A stretch of DNA of 14,369 nt, taken from Lutispora sp041687175. GTDB lineage: Bacteria > Bacillota > Clostridia > Lutisporales > Lutisporaceae. This document shows positions 7,205 to 14,369 of the stretch, one piece after another. Both the position numbers and the translations under genes were made by a program. The notes beneath the pieces are model-generated. The model saw only the letters and a list, made by a program, of their open reading frames with translations. It was not told the origin of the DNA and searched no databases. The stretch is taken from positions 1 to 14,369 of the forward strand of contig NZ_JAWLCK010000077.1 of NCBI RefSeq assembly GCF_041687175.1, in the 5' to 3' direction. How positions within the stretch are numbered: the first letter of the stretch is position 1; every line of letters begins with the position of its first letter.

Positions 7205-7241
7205 AGTTTATCTCCTGCCAAAAAATATATAATTTCAATAA

Positions 7242-7261
7242 GGGACGCCTCAGGGGCGCCC
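7242..7261. repeat. GC-rich hairpin between mreC and mreD
   Basis: GGGACGCC (7242-7249) pairs with GGCGCCC (7255-7261) through seven G-C pairs with one bulged A and a five-base loop. In the direction of transcription it lies 8 bases after the mreC stop and about 38 before the mreD start. The bases that follow it are not a clean T run, so it looks more like a partial attenuator, processing or mRNA-stability hairpin than a full terminator. Confidence 0.6.
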
Positions 7262-7268
7262 TATTATT

Positions 7269-8087
7269 CTAATCTACTTCATCAGCTTTCCTTATGACAA
7301 ATACTTCCTCTAATCTTTTAAAATCAACTGAGGTTTTAATTCTAACAAGCTTTTGCAGTTTCCTCTCCTGCTTTTCAACACTTTCTACCTTACCTATATA
7401 TAATCCTTCTTCGAAAGTGCTAAAATCTGAGGTGATTATATCATCACCTTTTACTATATCGGATTCAAGGGGCATTATGGCAACCAGATCCGAGTCTACA
7501 CTGCCTGATACTATTCCGGTATCCCTGGTTCTGTTTACAACAATGCTAACAGAGCTTCTTTCATCAATGATTGACATAACTTTAGAGTAATTCGAACCTA
7601 CTTCTATAATTCTTCCTACTAAGCCCTGTCCTGTTATCACGCTGTCATTTACTTCTATCCCGTGTTTAGATCCTTTATCTATGGTAAATATATCAAACCA
7701 ATTACCCGGATCCTTCCCAGTTATACTAGCACCTATATACTCATATTGAGGATTGGCTTCTTTATATTCCAGCAAAGCTCTTAGTCTGTTATTCTCCAAT
7801 GCCATCTGATAAAGCTTTCTGTTTTCTTCTCTTAGCTTTGCTATTTCTTCTTTCAATGCCTCATTTTCTGCTTTCATACTCCTAAACTCAAATAAAGTAT
7901 TAAAAGTATTTTTAAAAAGCTCTCCTGTCTTAAACAATACCTTCTGTACGGGAGTAACAGCGGTGCCTATTATAGATTCAAATGCTGTAGGTCTTGTCCT
8001 ACCTTTGGCCGTAAAAGCCACAGTGATTACAAGAATCAAGGCAATAATTACAGTAATAACAGCTAATTTATTTTTTAAAAACCTCAT
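7269..8087 (-). CDS. mreC: Rod shape-determining protein MreC
   Basis: A bitopic elongasome scaffold of 272 residues. A membrane helix (about 6-27) is followed by a coiled coil (about 62-105, rich in E-N/L-K-E-E-I-A-K-L-R-E patterns) and the periplasmic-type double beta-barrel domain (about 110-260) with G-Q-G-L-V-G-R-I and S-G-S motifs. MreC links MreB and PBP2 outside the membrane. The frame is open from GTG 8096, but GGGG (8098-8101) abuts that codon, whereas the in-frame ATG at 8087 is ten bases from it and opens M-R-F-L-K-N-K; I choose 8087. It follows mreB by 18 bases. The ribosome binding site is weak. Confidence 0.92.
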   Translation of the reverse strand: MRFLKNKLAVITVIIALILVITVAFTAKGRTRPTAFESIIGTAVTPVQKVLFKTGELFKNTFNTLFEFRSMKAENEALKEEIAKLREENRKLYQMALENNRLRALLEYKEANPQYEYIGASITGKDPGNWFDIFTIDKGSKHGIEVNDSVITGQGLVGRIIEVGSNYSKVMSIIDERSSVSIVVNRTRDTGIVSGSVDSDLVAIMPLESDIVKGDDIITSDFSTFEEGLYIGKVESVEKQERKLQKLVRIKTSVDFKRLEEVFVIRKADEVD

Positions 8088-8105
8088 CCGGTTCACACCC
8101 CAAAG

Positions 8106-9137
8106 TTATCTTCTATGTCTCGTATTATATGGAGAATTGTTTATCTGCTCATATTGCTCCAAAGCTTTTCCAGCTCCCATAACCACACAATCTAATGGAG
8201 AGTCTGCTATTTGAACAGGCATGCCAGTTTCTTTTCTTATAAGAGCATCTATGCCTTTCAAGTTAGCACCTCCACCGGAAATCATTATTCCTCTGTCCAT
8301 TATATCTGAAGCCAGTTCTGGTGGGGTCTTCTCGAGAGTTGATTTTACCCCCTCAAGTATTGCACCTACAGGCTCTCTTAAAGCTTCTAATACTTCTGTT
8401 GAGGTTATGGTAATCGTTTTTGGAAGGCCCGTTACCAAGTCCCTTCCCCTGATATCCATTGTTTGCTCCGTTTCAATCGGGTAGGCAGAACCAATGGTTA
8501 TTTTTATTTGCTCTGCAGTCCTAAGTCCAATAGCAAGATTATAATTTCTTTTTACATAGTTTACTATAGCTTCATCAAACTTGTCTCCTGCAGATCTTAT
8601 AGATTTGCTTGTAACAATTCCACCTAAAGAAATTATAGCTATTTCTGTAGTTCCGCCACCTATATTCACTATCATGCTTCCAGTAGGTTCTCCAACAGGA
8701 AGTCCTGCTCCAATAGCTGCAGCCATAGGTTCTTCGATTACTTTTGCTACCTTAGCACCTGCCTGTAGAGCAGCTTCTTCCACAGCACGCTTTTCTACTT
8801 CAGTTATACCTGAAGGTACACTTACCAAAACTCTTGGTTTGCCTATGGAAACACTTTTTGATACCTGTCTTATAAAATATTTTAGCATACTCTGAGTAAT
8901 ATGAAAATCTGCAATTACACCATCCTTCATAGGTCTTATTGCCACAATATGACCTGGTGTTCTACCAATCATTTGTTTGGCTTCCTCACCTACTGCCTTT
9001 ACAGTATCATTTTCCGTGTTTATGGCTACAACAGAGGGTTCTCTTACGACTATACCTTTACCTCTTAAATAAACAAGTGTATTAGCTGTTCCTAAATCTA
9101 TTGCTATATCCTTTGAGAAAGCGTTAAATAAACCCAT
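8106..9137 (-). CDS. mreB: Rod shape-determining protein MreB, bacterial actin
   Basis: A 343-residue actin-fold ATPase. The phosphate-1 motif I-D-L-G-T-A-N-T is at 13-20, with V-I-E-E-P-M-A-A-A-I-G-A-G and the phosphate-2 I-G-G-G-T-T-E-I-A motif centrally, and I-S-G-G-G-A-N-L-K-G near the C-terminus. It opens with a short hydrophobic stretch (G-L-F-N-A-F) as in membrane-binding MreBs. Filaments position wall synthesis for rod shape. The ATG has AAGGAGG ten bases upstream, directly after the radC stop, so expression is likely coupled to radC. The mreB-mreC-mreD order is conserved. Confidence 0.97.
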   Translation of the reverse strand: MGLFNAFSKDIAIDLGTANTLVYLRGKGIVVREPSVVAINTENDTVKAVGEEAKQMIGRTPGHIVAIRPMKDGVIADFHITQSMLKYFIRQVSKSVSIGKPRVLVSVPSGITEVEKRAVEEAALQAGAKVAKVIEEPMAAAIGAGLPVGEPTGSMIVNIGGGTTEIAIISLGGIVTSKSIRSAGDKFDEAIVNYVKRNYNLAIGLRTAEQIKITIGSAYPIETEQTMDIRGRDLVTGLPKTITITSTEVLEALREPVGAILEGVKSTLEKTPPELASDIMDRGIMISGGGANLKGIDALIRKETGMPVQIADSPLDCVVMGAGKALEQYEQINNSPYNTRHRR

Positions 9138-9156
9138 TTAATATTTTCCTCCTTGG

Positions 9157-9852
9157 TCAGAAAAGATTTTTTTCCTTTAGACTTACATAAATTCCATTTC
9201 CTATTATTATGTGATCATAAAGTTCTATTCCTAGTATTCTACCTGCTTCATATATTCTTTTTGTTAATTCAATATCATCCTTACTAGGCTGCGGATCACC
9301 ACTGGGATGATTATGTGCCATAATAATGGCTGCGCTGGACTTTTTTATTGCCGGAATAAATATTTCTCTAGGATGAGCTAAAGAAGAACTCAAGCTTCCA
9401 ACGGAGATTTCTTCTATGCTTATCACTTTGCATTTAATATTTAATAATATCACTTTCATATGTTCTTTGTTAAGGTATCGCATATCTTCCATGAGTATGT
9501 CAGCCGCATCCTTAGGACATTTAATATATGTATCATCCTCTGCACCATATTGAGATATCCTCTTTCCCAATTCTGCAGCGGCCATAAGCTGGGTAGCCTT
9601 CGCCAATCCAATTCCATCGATCTGGCTTAATTCTTCCACAGTGGTATTTGCAAGAAACCTTAATCCGTTATATTGTGATAAGATCTTATAGGCTAAAGAC
9701 AATGCACTTTGATTTTTAATTCCAGTCCTTAGTATTATTGCCAATAATTCTGCATTTGATAACGATTTAGGCCCTCTTTTAAACATTTTTTCTCTGGGTC
9801 TTTCACTCTCAGGCAGTTCTGAAATGGTAACATTGTTCATATAATCCATCAC
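9157..9852 (-). CDS. radC: RadC/JAB-domain (MPN+) protein
   Basis: A RadC-family protein of 231 residues. It has an N-terminal helix-hairpin-helix (around I-D-G-I-G-L-A-K-A-T) and a C-terminal JAB1/MPN-like metal site, H-N-H-P-S-G-D-P-Q-P-S-K-D-D, with H180, H182 and D193 as presumed zinc ligands. The name comes from an old repair phenotype; a role in DNA repair is doubtful and the biochemical function is unsettled. The open frame runs back to a TTG at 9888 without a ribosome binding site; GGGAG is 8 bases before GTG 9852 and 11 before ATG 9849, so one of these two is the start. Location between maf and mreB is standard for Firmicutes. Confidence 0.92.
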   Translation of the reverse strand: MMDYMNNVTISELPESERPREKMFKRGPKSLSNAELLAIILRTGIKNQSALSLAYKILSQYNGLRFLANTTVEELSQIDGIGLAKATQLMAAAELGKRISQYGAEDDTYIKCPKDAADILMEDMRYLNKEHMKVILLNIKCKVISIEEISVGSLSSSLAHPREIFIPAIKKSSAAIIMAHNHPSGDPQPSKDDIELTKRIYEAGRILGIELYDHIIIGNGIYVSLKEKNLF

Positions 9853-9908
9853 AAAACCCACTCCCTTTTGTTTATGCAACTTTATCAATAAATTTTGACT
9901 TTAGTTTC

Positions 9909-10484
9909 TTAAATAGTGAGCAATTTGAAACCAAATTTTTCTAATATTTTTGAAAGTTTATAAACAGGAAGCCCAACCACATTGAAATAACAACCTTCTA
10001 TCCTCTCAATCAGTAAAGAGCCTAGGCCTTGGATTGCATATGCACCTGCCTTATCAATTGGCTCTCCAGAGTTTACATAAGCTTTTATTTCATCCTGAGA
10101 TAATTTTTTAAACTTAACCAGTGTCTCCTCATATTCTGTAATAGTTATCATCTCAGGAGTTTTTATTACAGATATTCCGGTTATGACACTATGAGTTGAT
10201 GCACTAAGCTCTGTGAGCATAGCAATAGCATCATCTTTGTCCTTGGGTTTACCCATTATATTATCCTTATATACTATTGTGTCCGCACCTATTACCAGAG
10301 CTTTATCCTTTATATCTTTAGCTATGTTCCTGGCTTTGTTATGAGCAAAAAGCATAGCCATTTTATAAGGATCTGATTCTTCTTCCCTTTCATCGAAATC
10401 TGATGGTTTAACCTCATATTCCACACCCAGTTGAGATAGTATTTCCCTTCTCCTGGGAGAGTTTGAAGCTAGAATAATTCTCAT
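9909..10484 (-). CDS. maf: Maf-family nucleoside triphosphate pyrophosphatase
   Basis: A 191-residue Maf protein. The N-terminal S-N-S-P-R-R-R-E-I-L signature is at 7-16, the acidic catalytic region V-I-G-A-D-T (64-69, D68) and G-K-P (78-80) follow. Family members hydrolyse dTTP, UTP and modified nucleotides to the monophosphate plus pyrophosphate; they were first noted as septum inhibitors when overexpressed in Bacillus, consistent with the division and shape genes beside it. The ATG has TAGGTGG six bases upstream. It follows the DUF4321 gene by ten bases. Confidence 0.95.
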   Translation of the reverse strand: MRIILASNSPRRREILSQLGVEYEVKPSDFDEREEESDPYKMAMLFAHNKARNIAKDIKDKALVIGADTIVYKDNIMGKPKDKDDAIAMLTELSASTHSVITGISVIKTPEMITITEYEETLVKFKKLSQDEIKAYVNSGEPIDKAGAYAIQGLGSLLIERIEGCYFNVVGLPVYKLSKILEKFGFKLLTI

Positions 10485-10494
10485 ATGTTTCCAC

Positions 10495-10746
10495 CTACAA
10501 TCTTCTATATATTATTATAGAGATTATTATTCCCAGTATTGAAAACATATTAATATTGATTGATAGACCGAAAGTTAGTTTAAGTATCCTTAGATCATAG
10601 GTATGGGGGCTGACTCCCAGGCTGTATCCATATTTGAGAATAGGGATCAGATTTCCTAAGACTTCGCCTATAAATCCGCCAATGATAATGCCGCATAATA
10701 GTATTAGCAGCAATATCCAGCCATTTCCTTTTTGATTTCTCATCAT
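10495..10746 (-). CDS. Small membrane protein of the DUF4321 type, function unknown
   Basis: An 83-residue protein with a short basic N-terminus (M-M-R-N-Q-K-G), a first membrane helix with small residues (I-I-I-G-G-F-I-G-E), a central part with P-H-T-Y-D-L and L-T-F-G-L-S, and a second membrane helix ending in R-R-L. This pattern matches the short uncharacterised proteins found just upstream of maf in many Clostridia. The frame is open from GTG 10755, but that codon overlaps the ribosome binding site GAGGGG (10755-10760); the ATG at 10746 is eight bases beyond it, so I use that. It appears to be the first gene of the maf-radC-mre unit. No function can be given. Confidence 0.78.
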   Translation of the reverse strand: MMRNQKGNGWILLLILLCGIIIGGFIGEVLGNLIPILKYGYSLGVSPHTYDLRILKLTFGLSININMFSILGIIISIIIYRRL

Positions 10747-10807
10747 AAAGAACACCCCTCACATATACTTATTGCTTTGATGTCAAAACATCGAAAAGCC
10801 CTTTTAT

Positions 10808-10881
10808 ATTATACGGCATTATTCTATAAATTCGGTCAAAATCCTCCATTTCAGTTTATCATTTATACCATGCAACTTCAA
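10808..10881 (-). promoter_or_regulatory. Possible promoter region for the DUF4321-maf-radC-mre unit
   Basis: Two imperfect sigma-A-like candidates lie between the rnf terminator and the DUF4321 gene. One has TTGAAG (plus 10876-10881) and TAAACT (10853-10858) with a 17-base spacer and an extended TG. The other has TTGACC (10834-10839) and a perfect TATAAT (10808-10813) but a spacer of 20. Position supports a promoter here; neither candidate is decisive. Confidence 0.4.
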
Positions 10882-10910
10882 TGGGATTATAGATATTACA
10901 TAATCATGGG

Positions 10911-10941
10911 AAAAGCGGATGCTTAAATCGCATCCGCTTTT
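10911..10941 (-). terminator. Rho-independent terminator of the rnf operon
   Basis: A 12-bp perfect stem, AAAAGCGGATGC with GCATCCGCTTTT, and a seven-base loop. Read on the minus strand it lies 11 bases after the rnfB stop and ends in TTTT. Its A-tract on the other side would also serve the plus strand, but no plus-strand gene approaches it. Confidence 0.9.
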
Positions 10942-10952
10942 CTTCCAATGAA

Positions 10953-11930
10953 TTATCTCATTTCAATACATTTCTTAGGACATTTTATTGCACATTGACC
11001 GCAGCCAGTACATTTATCTTCTAAAACTTTGTGTTTTTGTTTTAGTTCGCCTTCTATGGCTTCGAATTTACATGTCTTCTTACAAATAGTACAACCTATG
11101 CATAAATCTTGATCTATATAAGCTTTCTTCCTATTACTGAAGTCGGCATATATGGTCTTAGTAGGACATACCTCTGCACAGACCATACAATTTGTGCATT
11201 TGCTGTAGTCTATCTTAGCCAGATTGTTATCAAAAGTCATTGCATCAAACTGACATGCCTTAACACATTTCTGACAACCAATGCAACCAACCTTGCAAAC
11301 TTCGACTACTGCTTTGCCTTTATCCGTATTCTTGCACAATACTCTTACCAGCTTGGATACTGGTACTAATTCAATTATATGTTTAGGACATGCTTCTATG
11401 CACTTCTTGCAGGCAGTACACTTTTCTTCATCAACAACTGCCACACCGTTTATTACATGTATTGCATCAAAGGGACATACTCTCTCACAGGTTCCAAGAC
11501 CTGTACAGCCAAATCGACAGCTTTTACTTCCTCCTGCCAATATCTCTGCTGCCTTACAATCCTGTATACCCTGATACTCATATTTTTCTTTTGCATTATC
11601 ACAATCACCGCCGCAGATTACTCTTGCTACCATTCTCTCGCTATCTTCTGCAGCAACTCCCATTATTTCTGCAACTTTTTTTGCTAATTCAGCACCACCT
11701 ACGGGACAGGCATTGACAGGTGCTTCACCCTTTGCTATAGCTTCTGCCAGAGCATCACAGCCTGCAAATCCACAACCACCGCAGTTTGCTCCAGGTAAAA
11801 CAGCCCTAACTTCATCTACTTTGGGATCTGTCTCAACTGCAAACTTTTTTGAAGCATAAGCAAGGACTACGCCGAAAAACACTGCCAAGCCTCCAAGGGT
11901 AGCCACCGGCCATAATATATCATTTATCAA
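10953..11930 (-). CDS. rnfB: Rnf electron transport complex subunit B, polyferredoxin
   Basis: A 325-residue subunit with an N-terminal membrane helix (about 5-27), an RnfB-type Fe-S domain (C50, C53, C58, C75) and six further four-cysteine sets: C138/142/148/152, C171/174/177/181, C216/219/222/226, C245/248/251/255, C277/280/283/287 and C307/310/313/317. It therefore could carry seven [4Fe-4S] clusters, well above the shorter proteobacterial form and like the long acetogen/clostridial type. RnfB is the probable entry point for electrons from reduced ferredoxin. The start is TTG at 11930: AGAGGTGA precedes it by six bases and the nearby ATGs are out of frame. Last gene of the operon, 30 bases after rnfA. 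Confidence 0.97.
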   Translation of the reverse strand: MINDILWPVATLGGLAVFFGVVLAYASKKFAVETDPKVDEVRAVLPGANCGGCGFAGCDALAEAIAKGEAPVNACPVGGAELAKKVAEIMGVAAEDSERMVARVICGGDCDNAKEKYEYQGIQDCKAAEILAGGSKSCRFGCTGLGTCERVCPFDAIHVINGVAVVDEEKCTACKKCIEACPKHIIELVPVSKLVRVLCKNTDKGKAVVEVCKVGCIGCQKCVKACQFDAMTFDNNLAKIDYSKCTNCMVCAEVCPTKTIYADFSNRKKAYIDQDLCIGCTICKKTCKFEAIEGELKQKHKVLEDKCTGCGQCAIKCPKKCIEMR

Positions 11931-11960
11931 GGCAATTCACCTCTTTCTAAAGTTTACTCA

Positions 11961-12533
11961 TTACAGCAAGCCGCTGAAGCCTAAGAAAGCTATGGACATC
12001 AAGCTTGCAGTAATAAGAGCTATGGGGAATCCCTCCAAAGCTTTAGGATAGGGAGCGGTTTCAAGTCTTTCTCTGATTCCTGCGAAGAGAACGATTGCCA
12101 GAGTAAAGCCTAAAGCTCCTCCGATACCATTGATCAATGTTTCAACCAAATTATAGTTACTGTCTATGTTCAATATGGCAACACCCAATACAGCACAGTT
12201 GGTGGTTATCAATGGAAGATAAACACCCAATGCCTGATACAATGTTGGGCTGGTCTTTTTTATAACCATTTCAACAAACTGTACAAGACCTGCTATAACA
12301 AGTATAAATGCTATAGTCTGCATATAGGCAATGCCTAGATTATCTAATACCAATCGTTGTACAATCCATGTCATAACTGATGCCAATGCCATAACGAATG
12401 TAACTGCAAGACCCATTCCAACAGCTGTTTCAACTTTTTTGGAAACCCCTAGGAATGGGCATATTCCCAAGAACCTGGAGAGAACAAAGTTATTTACAAA
12501 TATAGCACTCAAAAGTATTACCACTAATTTCAT
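11961..12533 (-). CDS. rnfA: Rnf complex subunit A, integral membrane
   Basis: A 190-residue protein with about six membrane helices and the motif N-N-F-V-L-S-R-F-L-G-I-C-P-F-L-G-V (14-30). C25 and C113 (T-T-N-C-A-V-L-G) are the conserved cysteines; in Rnf/Nqr structures the RnfA and RnfE pairs together hold an intramembrane iron-sulfur cluster at their interface. It is paralogous to the neighbouring rnfE product, with C25 in the same place in both. The ATG has GGGAGGGGATGA upstream. It follows rnfE by 15 bases. Confidence 0.96.
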   Translation of the reverse strand: MKLVVILLSAIFVNNFVLSRFLGICPFLGVSKKVETAVGMGLAVTFVMALASVMTWIVQRLVLDNLGIAYMQTIAFILVIAGLVQFVEMVIKKTSPTLYQALGVYLPLITTNCAVLGVAILNIDSNYNLVETLINGIGGALGFTLAIVLFAGIRERLETAPYPKALEGFPIALITASLMSIAFLGFSGLL

Positions 12534-12548
12534 ATTCTCATCCCCTCC

Positions 12549-13142
12549 CTACGCCTTTTTGGCAGTTAATTTATTTACTAAAGCAATAGTTAATCCAAAT
12601 ACCAGGAAACCTCCGGGAGGAAGTATCAAGATTAAAGCAGGTTCAAAACCAGCTCCGAATAGGGGCATTCCTAAAAATGTTCCTGCTCCCAAAATCTCTC
12701 TTATCGAGCTTATGATTAACAGAGCCAATGTAAAACCAATTCCCATTCCTAATCCATCCATAATTGAATTCAATGGCGGATTCTTGGATGCGAAGGATTC
12801 TGCCCTTGCAAGGATGATACAGTTAACAACTATTAAAGGTATAAATATTCCCAATGCACTGTCAAGTGCTGGTGAATAAGCCTTTATAAGCATTTGAACT
12901 GCAGTAACGAATGTTGCAATAACTACAACATAAATAGGTATTCTAACTTCACTGGGCACAATCTTATTTATCATCGAGATGATAAGGTTGGATCCTATCA
13001 AAACAGCAGTAGCTGCAATACCCATTCCTATCCCATTAAAGACAGCAGTTGTTACAGCCAATGTAGGACATGTTCCCAATACCAATCTCAAAGCAGGGTT
13101 TTCCTTTATAATACCATTTGTAAAATCATTCCATAGTTTCAT
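12549..13142 (-). CDS. rnfE: Rnf complex subunit E, integral membrane
   Basis: A 197-residue protein with about six membrane helices. N-P-A-L-R-L-V-L-G-T-C-P-T-L-A-V (15-30) and V-V-N-C-I-I-L-A-R-A-E (104-114) give C25 and C107, the counterparts of RnfA C25 and C113. Together the two subunits form a pseudo-symmetric pair within the membrane that passes electrons across it. The ATG has GGAGGTGA at a 5-base spacing. It follows rnfG by 20 bases. Confidence 0.96.
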   Translation of the reverse strand: MKLWNDFTNGIIKENPALRLVLGTCPTLAVTTAVFNGIGMGIAATAVLIGSNLIISMINKIVPSEVRIPIYVVVIATFVTAVQMLIKAYSPALDSALGIFIPLIVVNCIILARAESFASKNPPLNSIMDGLGMGIGFTLALLIISSIREILGAGTFLGMPLFGAGFEPALILILPPGGFLVFGLTIALVNKLTAKKA

Positions 13143-13162
13143 TCATTTCACCTCCAAAACAC

Positions 13163-13747
13163 TTAATTGCCTGACAATTCTTTTGCTAGATTAAGTGCCT
13201 GATTCACACCATTAGTCACAGCAGAAGATGTTATAGTAGCACCTGCAATGGCAACTATTTCGTTATCTTTTGGAGTGCCATTCTTTATTACGCTAATACC
13301 GTCATTCCAATTTTTCCCGGTATACTGAGCTTGAAATTCTGGTTTAGTTGCATTTTGTCCCAATCCCGGTGTTTCGCTATTATTTCCCACATTGATTCCG
13401 GTAACTTTACCTTCGGTATCAACTCCAACCATAACTTCTATCTCACCACCGTAGCCTTTTGGGGAAGTTTTTATTGCATAACCAACAGTATTTCCATCTG
13501 CTTTTGCCTCATAAACCTCTCTAACGCTATCATAATCGGCTTTAGCTAAAAGCTCTGAAATCTCTTGTCCTTCAAGCATCGTAAACTCCTGGGCTTGAGA
13601 AAGTACGCTTCTTCGTGCCTGATCATTTGCTATAGCAGCCTGTTCTGCTATCTTATCAACTGTAATATAGTTTGTAGCTCCCAATACTACTGCAGCTACT
13701 ACACAAACTATTAATAGAACTCCTGTAAGTCTTACATAATCACGCAC
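13163..13747 (-). CDS. rnfG: Rnf complex subunit G, covalent flavoprotein
   Basis: A 194-residue protein with one N-terminal membrane helix (about 7-25) and an FMN-binding domain exposed outside the membrane. E-T-P-G-L-G (135-130 region) and G-A-T-I-T-S-S (169-175) are the family motifs; Thr173 is the likely site of covalent FMN attachment through a phosphoester, by analogy with NqrC. The start is GTG at 13747 with GGGGAGGTGA six bases upstream, placed inside the 3' end of rnfD; the two genes overlap by 8 bases, so translation is probably coupled. Flavinylation would need an ApbE-type enzyme, which is not in this window. Confidence 0.96.
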   Translation of the reverse strand: MRDYVRLTGVLLIVCVVAAVVLGATNYITVDKIAEQAAIANDQARRSVLSQAQEFTMLEGQEISELLAKADYDSVREVYEAKADGNTVGYAIKTSPKGYGGEIEVMVGVDTEGKVTGINVGNNSETPGLGQNATKPEFQAQYTGKNWNDGISVIKNGTPKDNEIVAIAGATITSSAVTNGVNQALNLAKELSGN

Positions 13748-14369
13748 TTTTCTTCACCTCCCCAAATTTCTTTGGCATGGTAAATCTATCGATTAAAGGA
13801 GTCGCAACATTCATAAGAAGTATTGAGTATGAAACTCCTTCAGGATATGCACCATAGAATCTTATAAGTGTTGTAAGGATACCTGCTCCTAATCCCATGA
13901 TTATCTGACCTTTTGCAGTCATAGGACTTGATGAATAATCTGTTGCCATGAAAATTGCACCTAGGAACAAACCTCCAGCAAGCACATGATAAATAGCAAT
14001 ATATGGATCAAATCCTCCAAGAATAAAAGAGAGAATTGCAACTGTTCCAATATATGCTACAGGTGTTCTGAAGCTAATAACACCTCTATAAACCAGATAT
14101 AGTCCACCTATGAGCAATGCTAGCGCAGATGTTTCTCCTATGCATCCAGCAACATTACCTACAAATAAATCCATTATGGAAGGCAAAGTATCTAATGTTC
14201 CTAAGGATAATGCTGCCAGAGGTGTTGCGCTACTTACTGCATCGGCACCGGGTGTTAAGAATGCTGAGGAAGTCATTCTTACCGGCCAGGAAGCCAATAA
14301 CATGGCTCTTGCTGCTAATGCTGGGTTTATGAAATTGTGTCCTAAACCTCCAAAACAGTGTTTTGCTAC
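13740..14369 (-). CDS. rnfD: Rnf complex subunit D, integral membrane flavoprotein, 5' end missing
   Basis: The frame is open through the right edge (209 codons plus stop visible), so the true start lies outside; the internal ATG at 14303 is not the start. The part upstream of it reads K-H-C-F-G-G-L-G-H-N-F-I-N-P-A-L-A-A-R-A, a hallmark of RnfD/NqrB. D-A-V-S-S-A-T-P-L-A follows, whose Thr is the likely covalent FMN site. Five or so membrane helices come after it. RnfD is the core membrane subunit linking flavin electron transfer to ion movement. rnfC would be expected just before it, beyond the window. Confidence 0.95.
   Translation of the reverse strand, partial: VAKHCFGGLGHNFINPALAARAMLLASWPVRMTSSAFLTPGADAVSSATPLAALSLGTLDTLPSIMDLFVGNVAGCIGETSALALLIGGLYLVYRGVISFRTPVAYIGTVAILSFILGGFDPYIAIYHVLAGGLFLGAIFMATDYSSSPMTAKGQIIMGLGAGILTTLIRFYGAYPEGVSYSILLMNVATPLIDRFTMPKKFGEVKKSA

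Noticed and set aside
6930..7238. Alternative minus-strand frame overlapping mreD
   Set aside because: Different frame from mreD, odd residue composition and no family features; mreD has the membrane pattern and the ribosome binding site.
8221..8895. Long plus-strand open frames within mreB (and similar ones within PBP2, rnfB, rnfA and rnfE)
   Set aside because: They are antisense shadows of well-supported conserved genes and resemble no protein family.
10776..10795. Small hairpin (GATGT/ACATC with flanking T/A pairs) upstream of the DUF4321 gene as a terminator or operator
   Set aside because: AT-rich, short, and without a T run; too weak to call.
10732..10926. Plus-strand frame of 64 codons between DUF4321 and rnfB
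   Set aside because: It covers the promoter region and half of the terminator stem, has no good ribosome binding site and no recognisable protein features.

Overview
The window is a stretch of a low-GC, spore-forming anaerobic Clostridia-type chromosome. Three things point there: a six-gene Rnf ion-pumping ferredoxin:NAD+ oxidoreductase in the clostridial order C-D-G-E-A-B, a SpoIVFB-type sporulation protease beside an M23-domain partner, and a complete minCDE set in the same cluster as mreBCD. I cannot name the genus from sequence alone. Every gene I accept is on the minus strand, so the cluster reads from high to low coordinates.

Right block (about 10911-14369): the 3' part of rnfD, then rnfG, rnfE, rnfA and rnfB, tightly packed with strong ribosome binding sites and an rnfD/rnfG overlap. 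It ends in a clear intrinsic terminator at 10911-10941. The complex would use reduced ferredoxin to reduce NAD+ while moving Na+ or H+ across the membrane.

Middle block (4208-10746): probably a new transcription unit starting in the gap after the rnf terminator. It holds a DUF4321 small membrane protein, maf, radC, mreB, mreC, mreD and a class B penicillin-binding protein 2. mreBCD and PBP2 form the cell-elongation machinery. A compact hairpin sits between mreC and mreD.

Gap (3520-4207, about 690 bp): the only long non-coding stretch. It contains a roughly 476-bp nested inverted-repeat element (3607-4082) with 17-bp perfect ends, a long imperfect internal hairpin whose GC-rich loop folds into two smaller hairpins, and a separate side hairpin. 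Next to it are three copies of a 23-bp degenerate repeat and a heptamer array (4084-4202). This is the least ordinary part of the window.

Left block (1-3519): minC, minD, minE (division-site selection), an M23 metallopeptidase-domain membrane protein in the SpoIVFA position, spoIVFB (intramembrane protease that activates sigma-K in model sporulators), and the first codons of a further gene at the edge. Several long open frames begin upstream of the real starts; ribosome binding sites place the starts of minC, the M23 gene, mreC, radC and the DUF4321 gene further in. Non-ATG starts are frequent (spoIVFB, mreD and rnfG GTG; rnfB TTG; probably radC GTG). Overall this is a conserved housekeeping locus for shape, division, sporulation and energy, interrupted by one cluster of intergenic repeats.
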